From: Paramacrobiotus metropolitanus
Lineage: Eukaryota; Tardigrada; Eutardigrada; Parachela; Macrobiotidae
Direction: 5' to 3'
Length of the DNA: 64,000 nucleotides
Assembly: GCF_019649055.1 (NCBI RefSeq)
Contig: NW_026570229.1
Coordinates: forward strand, 1,922,001-1,986,000
Shown: one piece after another, positions 56,880 through 64,000 of the stretch
How positions within the stretch are numbered: the stretch's first letter is position 1
How the letters are laid out: the number at the start of each line of letters is the position of its first letter
Program-made: the position numbers and the translations under genes
The notes under the pieces: model-generated
The model's database searches: none
Told to the model about the DNA's origin: nothing
What the model saw: the letters and a program-made list of their open reading frames with translations, nothing else

Positions 56880-58000
56880 AATATTATTTGCATATTCCGA
56901 CATTAAATCATTATTGTTTTATACTGTTGTTAAATTATTATGAATTTAAAACCATGTGCAAAAGGTCAATGTTAAGGATAATGTCAAATGGAAGGGGCAA
57001 TCAGAAGGCGTGATCATTGACACATGTATTCCCATCTCTCCAAAATTTCGAATACCCGAAGGATGCAAACCCTTCTTTCGGGGAATTCGAGAAAGATTTT
57101 CAGGCATTTTTTTGTCGACTCACTGGGCATCACAATTTCGTACATCGAGTTATATCCTATTTAAATCGCATGCAACTCGCCGTACGAAACAAATGCCAAG
57201 TTAACTCGACCGTACAGATACAGGGCCTCCCAGTTGCTTACATCGTTGAGGTTTGACGTCATGGTAGTAATTAAGGTTGTTTGATGAAATGATAATGATA
57301 ATATTTGCGTTATTCCACATTCAACATTATGTACAACAATTTTACAAATCTTTGCCCTACTTTCAGCACTTCTCCACATTGGGGGTGGCATCTTGATTCT
57401 TAATCATCCGTAATACTCGTATGTTCTGCTGATTTGTTTTTATCGAGAAACAACGAATTAAAAACTGAGAAAACATTAAATAATCATGTTTATCGATAGC
57501 AGTTAGTTTTCGAATAAAACAAAGAATTTTAGTGCTGTCGGTATATCTCCGACATATCGGTGCTATATTATAATTTCCCGCAAAGTAACAGGCTTGCAGT
57601 CGTATTAAATGTTGTCATAATATTATTATATACCACGGGAAATATTACTCTTCAAGAAAATAATTTTGAGACAAGTCATTACTTGCACTAACACTAAAAA
57701 CCTACAATGAAATGTCTGTAGGAATCATCATACAGTGTTGTTTGGTTCAAAAATTAACACACTATTAATTTTGCACGTTGCCTCGTACGCCATTTCTTTT
57801 GCTTATTTGCCGAATTAAACAAAAAATAAGTACTAGGGGCTTGAACAACTAAGCCTACACACAGCTGCAATATGGGAGCCATCCTTCATGCTATCTTTGT
57901 TTTTGAAAAAAATGTCTACATGTCGCTCGCTTGCTTGCCCTTAGGGCTGCTGAGACCTATACTAGTTATGTACACAATAAATTAAGCTTCTTGTTTGCCA
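56880..58000. other. Intergenic stretch without a supported gene
   Basis: AT-rich, with short frames around 56956-57391 that lack domains. Nothing recognisable. Confidence 0.5.
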
Positions 58001-58105
58001 AGTACATATAATTACCGGTCGTGGGCGGATCGCACTATTAACATCACGGGTTGGGGGAAAGCATAAGCTGTACAAAATTGAAAAACTCGGGGAAAAAACC
58101 ATAGT

Positions 58106-61100
58106 TTAGCTCCACCATGTATTGTTCGGTGATTGTTTGGTAACCGGACTGCGACGTTGTCCAGTCTTCTTCGGCTCGTTCACGGCTGTCGTCGCTTCAC
58201 TCGGCATGCGGGTACTTCCATTAACGCTGCGGCTCCCACTCTGGCCAGGCAGTTGCGGAATACCCGCACTCGGCGGCGCTAGTCGCAACCGCGGCCGAAC
58301 TCCCGTCGGTCCAGTTCGGTCTGGGACCGGCGCCACGAACGCCGCCGAGGTCGTCGCACCGCTGGAGAACGTCTCCCGGCGGGTCAGCATCTTCGGCCGG
58401 GGGATCGCGGTATCCGAACCTTTACGAACGAGTGCCGGTGGCGCCACCGCGGGTCTCGATTCGTCGCTGATCCAGTTCGGTTGACTCGGGGATCGTGTTA
58501 CACTGCTGCGCATACCGGTTGCTCGCTGATTGGTGGAACTGCGCTGCTTTGCCAAATTCGCTGAGACCGTCGGCGGATCACGCACCGGGTTCCTGGGGCG
58601 GGTCGCCGGTACCGGCAACCGCGGCGGGATCGGAGTCAATCGCGGGCGCGGACCCATCTCCATTCGGGGCTTGTATCGGTCCAGAAACGGGGCGCGTGCC
58701 GCATCCGGTGGGGTGAAATGCGGAATGTTCAGCGACAATCTCCGGGTTGAGTTCGCCGAGTCCCGGGAACTGGCTACACTGGACAGACCAAACCCCAGTT
58801 CTAATTCAAAATGGTCGTACGCGTCCAGATCGCTTCCCTGCGCAACACTGCCATATTCGCTCGCCGACGCGGATTGCCCCGACGTCGGTCCGCTGTCAAA
58901 TGCGTTAGCGCGCTTTAAACCGGTTTTCTCTTCGACCACTTCTACCCGCGACCCGGAGTCTAGACTGGTACGTTTTTGCGGCGCCATCATGGGCAATTGC
59001 GGCCCAAGGCCTCCCGACTTCAGTGGAGAACCCGAAGGGGATGGTTCCACAGCCGGTGGGACGAAAATCGGGGCGCGGACTAGTTCGGTACCCGGTGCTT
59101 GGAACGGTTTAAGTAACGGCAAAAGTAATGGCGGCATAGCTTCTCCATTTGACCTTTCCGCTCCAAAGTTCCAGCCCTCGTTACTGGAAATGGATTTCGG
59201 TAGGGAGTAACCGGGACGTGGTGGGTCATTGTGCACGACGCTGATTGGTACACGTTTTAAGCCGGGCTGGCTGGGTCGTGGGAAACCGGCGCGATGGGGA
59301 TCGGTTCTTGAGCTTTGAGCAAGGTAATCCATATCCAAACACTGCAAATCATTGAAATGCTTAAAGCTTTCGAGGCATTAAACTGGAAGCTCCGTGTACC
59401 ATGCGCGCAGATGGGCGTTTCTGTGGATTATAGCGCAGAGTAGCGGCGATCAGATGGATGCAACCCGGAGTGCAGGGTTTGATGAGCTGCGCCAGGTTCT
59501 GTTTTTGGAATCCTTGGGGAAACGCGATGTTGATCTTCTCGGCCATCTGCATACCCTGTGGCCATTCCTCCTGTAGGCAAAAAAAATCGTCAAATTCCAA
59601 TTTATTTCTAAAGAAAGAAGGTGGTGGCGTCGGCAATCGTACGTACTTTTGACGGAGTGCCGAGAATTTTGACAATCTTGAACAGCTGGTCAGCAGCGCT
59701 GTTGCCATCTGTGTAAATCACCAACATATGAATAATCTGACTTGCCATGTCCGTGTCACGTTCGTCAAAGGTCACGAAAGATAAATCAGAATGGCGTACC
59801 AAAAAGCGCGCGCAACATCACTACTTCGGCAATGATGCAGCCAACGGCCCAGATATCCACACCCAGACTGTAGATGGGTGATGACAGGACCAATTCGGGA
59901 GCGCGATACCTGCACCGAAGGTTATGTCAGTGCAACTGTTGCCCACTCTAGATCAATAACAGTAATTTATTTACTGAAATTTACCAGCGAGTTGAGACGT
60001 ATTCCGAGTAGGGCGGCCGCGAGCGTATCGACCGAGCCTGTCCGAAATCGGCCAGCTTAATCACATGGGTTCCGTCTTTGCATAGAATATTCTCTGGTTT
60101 CAGATCCCGATGAAAGTACCCTGCAATTAAAAATATACAAAGTTATTATTGTTGCAACATCAGCATTGACGTCTTTGCTATGTAGATAAGGAAGTCTTGA
60201 TCGTAAGTCGATTAGTAACCAAACCCTGTTGACCTTTATATATTACTATCGTTGTATACGGTCACTGTTTTTCCAGATTTAATATACTACATACGTAATA
60301 ACTGTAATACCTGCAACCATTAACTCTTTTGCTAAATAAGAAGTTTCTGATCGCAACCAAACTCTTGTTGACCTTTCTGAATAATTATCGTTATACACGT
60401 TTTAAAGTTTTCCAGATTGGGAATAAAAATGACGAAATTAGTGATTTATTAGCGTCTGCGCTAAAGAATATTAAGTTTACAGACCTTTCTCATGAAGATA
60501 CTGCAGTCCGCGCAGGATCTGCTGAGCAATCGCCCGGATTTCCTTTTCGGAAAACCCTTTCGACACCGTATCCTGCGACCGCTGACTCATCCCGGCAAAC
60601 GTGGACAAATGTCCGGATGACGCGTGCTCCGGCAGTGCTGAGGTTGAGCGGTCTTTAATGAGCTGATACAGATTGCAGTCCATATGCTCGAAGACCATGA
60701 ACAGCTGCTGTGACTGGTTGTCACGAAAGGCTTCCAGCATGTGGACGATGTTAGGATGACGTTGCAACTCACCGGCGATCTGCATTAATGAGAATGTCAT
60801 AAGGTCAAAATCAGATGAATAATGCATGCATGGTCGCGTTTTAATATCACGCAAAGGTCGGCATCAAAGCATTCTTGGAGCTGTGAAATCGGAGACGGTG
60901 TTATGTTGGGAAAGTTAACGAGGCTCAGACACCTCGATACGGGGAAAATAGTCGTCTTTGGTGACAATAACTTCCCATCAACAGAATGATTTTTTCAAGG
61001 AAATGCAATATGCAGTATTATGAAATTTTTTCGCACGCAGAAGCTGCATTACAAATTATTACAAAGCGGAAATCAGCGCACTGTAAATGTGTGCACCGAC

Positions 61101-61904
61101 ACGCACATCATTAATACATAAAGCCCGTTAAGTGCAACTTGCTGACAGGGTCTTATTAAACAGTATAATTCCTAATACATCAGAATCGGATTCAAAACAA
61201 ATACAATCCAGCTGTATCAATAAGCTGATCATTAATTCAAAAACATCCGTATCATACCGTTATTTCCATTTCTTTTAGTACTTCCTTCCATGAAGCATAC
61301 ATGCTCTTCATTCTGTAAAAAGTATTCACTGCTAACATTCCCACGATAAAAGACTAAGTACTGGAAGTCCGTTAAAAGTAACGAGAAAATCAAACCGATA
61401 TATAGGTCGCGCGTCATCGTATATAGAATAGCAGTAACATTTGTAATTCCGTATCTTAATTTTATTTATGCTGAATCCTGTAATTATATCGTATGGTAAA
61501 AAAATTAGCTATGGAAAAAGGTAGAAAAACATACGAAGAAAACACAAAAAGTACGGAAAACGTCAACTAACGGAATTGTACCGTTTTATCGCCACGGTTT
61601 GCTGTGTAGCTTTATGCCGCGCCAGGAACACCGTCCCGTACACTCCATCCCCCAGCTCACTGGCCACCTCATATTCGGCCAAGCGTCCCTCGTACGCCGG
61701 ACTGTTCTCCGCGTACACCTGCATCCAATGAGCTCCGCTCGACGAGCCGGACGCCGGCGCACGGGGACTGCGTGGCGCTCCTTCCTCCGTCGTCTCTTGT
61801 TCACGTCGACTGGCCGCACTGGACGGATTTACTAACTGGGCCATTGTGTGACGTGCGTCAACCGAATGGGATGAACCAGCCGTCGTGGGTGACGGCAACT
61901 GCAT
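58106..61904 (-). CDS. MAK/ICK/MOK-type (RCK) serine/threonine kinase with Pro/Ser-rich tail
   Basis: Exons on the - strand are: 61904 to about 61570 (start [15 protein letters not shown]; glycine loop [20 protein letters not shown] lysine), 60779-60485 ([30 protein letters not shown]), 60120-59985 ([32 protein letters not shown]), 59909-59800 ([25 protein letters not shown]), 59708-59647 ([15 protein letters not shown]), 59570-59400 ([31 protein letters not shown]) and 59341-58106 (a tail of about 410 residues rich in Pro, Ser and Arg). [11 protein letters not shown] and APE are intact. [15 protein letters not shown] is diagnostic of the RCK branch, whose members control ciliary length or meiosis. 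The activation-loop motif is SEY where relatives have TDY or TEY. A small linking exon carrying the helix-C Glu (KDDYFPRIE near 60935-60965) is likely, but its acceptor is unresolved. Confidence 0.88.
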
Positions 61905-61969
61905 TGTCTGCCGGCCGTTAGGGGAGGGAATTCACGCGGTGATCAGCGGATGTTGGGAGAGACGATACT

Positions 61970-62345
61970 ACAATCAGCATATTTATGGTAATGTACTTAA
62001 AATTATTTTAAGAAATTTCTGCGTCAAGCAGTAAAAAATTACGTATTCAGATAGTACGTATAAACAGCAGTATGATAGCGCCTACATTCGATCGTTAAAA
62101 ATAAAAATAGTAAACAGTGAGTCACTGTCGGCGCTATCGACCGGCAGCACGATAATAATAACGACAATAACACAAAGAAATCAAATTAAGCCAAATTTGT
62201 CCAAGAAATTCCTGAATTTCAGTAAATACTTAAGCGTTCCAAAAATCTGTTTCGCGCTTTAGGGTTTTTATAATAGTTATACAAAATTTTTCGCCATGGC
62301 TGGTAAAAAACAGATTTGGATCTCTGCGTTCTACAGTAATATTTT
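61970..62345. other. 5' flank of the kinase gene
   Basis: AT-rich with no frame of note. It probably includes promoter or 5' UTR, but I see no specific site. Confidence 0.4.
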
Positions 62346-62349
62346 GTAC

Positions 62350-62911
62350 AATGGACTTCAAAATTTTGTTACACTCACAAAACGCGCGCAACCAGCTATT
62401 TACCTGTACTCAATCAGCCAAATTCCGGGCTGGCCATCGGCCTGTTGAGTTCAAACACTTGCACCTCACGCATTTCCCAACAAAAACCATCCACCAATAT
62501 CTCAAACGAAAGAGAAAAAATTTTTATGAATTTTGATACCAAACAAGTTAGCTTTTATGGGATCTGACAGAAAATCGACGCATCTAAAGTTTCTCGTAGA
62601 CAAAGCATAGCATTTGAATCCACGGTTTGGTTTCAGTTTTCACACAGAAAACGTATGCTCTGTCTACGAGAAACTTTAGATGCGTCGGTTTTCTGTCAGA
62701 TCCCATAAAAACTAACTTGTTTCGTATCAAAATTCATAAAATTTTTTTCTCTTTCGTTTGAGATATCGGTGGATGGTTTTCGTTGGAAAATGCGCAAACA
62801 GCAAGTGTTCAATTACTGCGCGTTTCCAGTTTATTGGTCATTTGGTCTTGGCCATTTATTTCTATTGGTCATTCGGTCCCGGACCGAATGTAACAAAATT
62901 TTGAAGTCCAT
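62350..62911. mobile_element. 562-bp foldback element, almost fully palindromic
   Basis: Ends ATGGACTTCAAAATTTTGTT and its complement bound the unit. The centre, near 62632, is flanked by about 130-bp arms that pair with few mismatches, for example CATCTAAAGTTTCTCGTAGA against TCTACGAGAAACTTTAGATG, and further outward CCATCCACC against GGTGGATGG. It has no coding capacity. The element at 3180-3400 shares its central words. Confidence 0.85.
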
Positions 62912-62959
62912 GGTAAGTTACCAACTGACCAAATAACTTAAAGTTTTTTTCCCCAGTTC

Positions 62960-64000
62960 GATCATGGTTAATTTCTTATACGAAATTTAGTCGGTTTACT
63001 TCAGACTTCCCAAAACTATTTGGGCATTGAAAATAATAAACGCACAAGGTGACATTTCCTTAATGATTTAGGAAGCAGAAAGGCTGGTGCTTACCCTTAA
63101 CGAGACCACGCAGAACCGCATCCATTTAATACGGAGAAATCGCTCTTACATCAGCGCAAACATCTTCAACCCGCTCAAGATGCCGTCTCCAGGGATAAAT
63201 CTGGTCGTCAATTAATTCAGTCAGGATGATCTGCACACGCAGCCGTAATTCTATCACATCAATCCCAACAAATGGCGTTCAACACTTGTAAACCGTTAGA
63301 AAACTCGTGCAGCCCATCAGCCGCGTAGATTCTGTGAAAACATCAAGCTGTTTACACAGTATGTCACATGCGCGAATCCCTAACAAGGACAATCAGCAAA
63401 CGGCGAAAAATCAGGCTGCAAAAAGAACCCACCAGCCATTAGTGAGCTCTTATACCTCGATGAAAAGCAAACGCAAAGAAAGGTGCGAGCGAGAGAATGC
63501 GAAAGAGGTGTTCCGTGAAGGTGCTGTGGTGTATGTATGCGTGGTGCATTAACAGCATTAAGAGATTGCTTGGCTGTATATCGATTTCCCACAGGTTGTC
63601 ATCGATCTCGGGAACCAGGCAGGCGCTACTATGCACAGCACGTGTGCTGGATGAATGTGTGCACGCACCGTACACCTGGTTAACGTACGATCAGGATCAA
63701 CCGGGAGCAAAGGGAATAAATGCCGCGTCATTCTGATACCGGTTGGTGCGTGTAGCTGTATTTACAGGAGGAAATCGAATCGCATGAGTGCAGTGAATGC
63801 CGGGAAAGCAACACGTACGGCTGTTGGATAATGACTTAACGCTTTGTACAAGTCACTGGCGTCAACAGCGGCTGGGATCTTTCAAGAGGAAAAGTGTGCC
63901 GCTGCCGTGATTTTACTGGTCGCTTGGTCTACGCTGTGCGTGCTAATTGCACTTTACCGAGTAATCGATTGATGATGCTGGTAAGCTGTTTAGTTTTGAT
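62960..64000. other. Window end, no supported gene
   Basis: Frames at 63307-63552 and 63497-63736 are open but have no domain, signal peptide or splice context. The stretch could hold upstream exons of a gene beyond the window. Confidence 0.4.

Noticed and set aside
58530-59210. 226-codon + strand frame opposite the kinase tail
   Set aside because: GC-rich, Pro/Ser/Arg-rich coding sequence commonly leaves the complement open; the - strand frame joins to kinase exons and recurs in the 47.5-48.2 kb relic.

Overview
The window looks like nuclear DNA of a small-genome invertebrate, most likely an ecdysozoan. A tardigrade is my best guess, but the sequence does not prove it. Coding regions are split by short GT-AG introns (about 60-1500 bp), several gene families sit in tandem, and gaps hold MITE-like DNA elements, dead non-LTR retroelements and AT-rich low-complexity DNA. 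There are no operons, prophages, CRISPR arrays or bacterial signals.

Layout. (a) 1-5.2 kb: repeats and one retroelement relic, no gene. (b) 5.2-38.7 kb: seven tandem + strand copies of one multi-membrane-spanning gene, resembling insect gustatory receptors (GRs) in topology and C-terminal intron placement. Each has four exons (TM1-3; TM4-6; a 54-57 codon exon; a 13-18 codon final exon completing TM7). By sequence type the order is I, I, II, III, I, II, III, so a three-gene block appears duplicated. Only copies 2 and 7 are intact; the other five carry independent lesions. Lying within this interval are a dead APE-type LINE (14.1-17.0 kb, - strand), a leucine-rich-repeat protein gene (18.2-20.4 kb, - strand) and a second retroelement relic (21.3-21.7 kb).

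(c) 39.0-54.3 kb: a small membrane-protein gene, then two tandem copies (42.7-47.3 and 49.7-54.3 kb) of a roughly 13-exon gene. It joins an HSP70-like nucleotide-binding domain to a propeller-like region, a helical region and a C-terminal C3HC4 RING. Between the copies lie broken pieces of the downstream kinase tail and of the small upstream gene, showing that a three-gene unit was duplicated and then decayed. (d) 54.5-57 kb: a 90-bp minisatellite, about 1.1 kb of AT-rich repeats and a third retroelement relic. (e) 58.1-61.9 kb (- strand): an eight-or-more-exon protein kinase of the MAK/ICK/MOK (RCK) type with a long Pro/Ser-rich tail. (f) 62.3-64 kb: a large foldback element, then no recognisable gene.

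The receptor-like genes would act in chemosensory membranes, the kinase family usually in ciliary or meiotic control, and the RING gene probably as an E3 ligase. Nothing in the sequence links these roles to each other. The most unusual item is the duplicated HSP70-like/RING composite gene.
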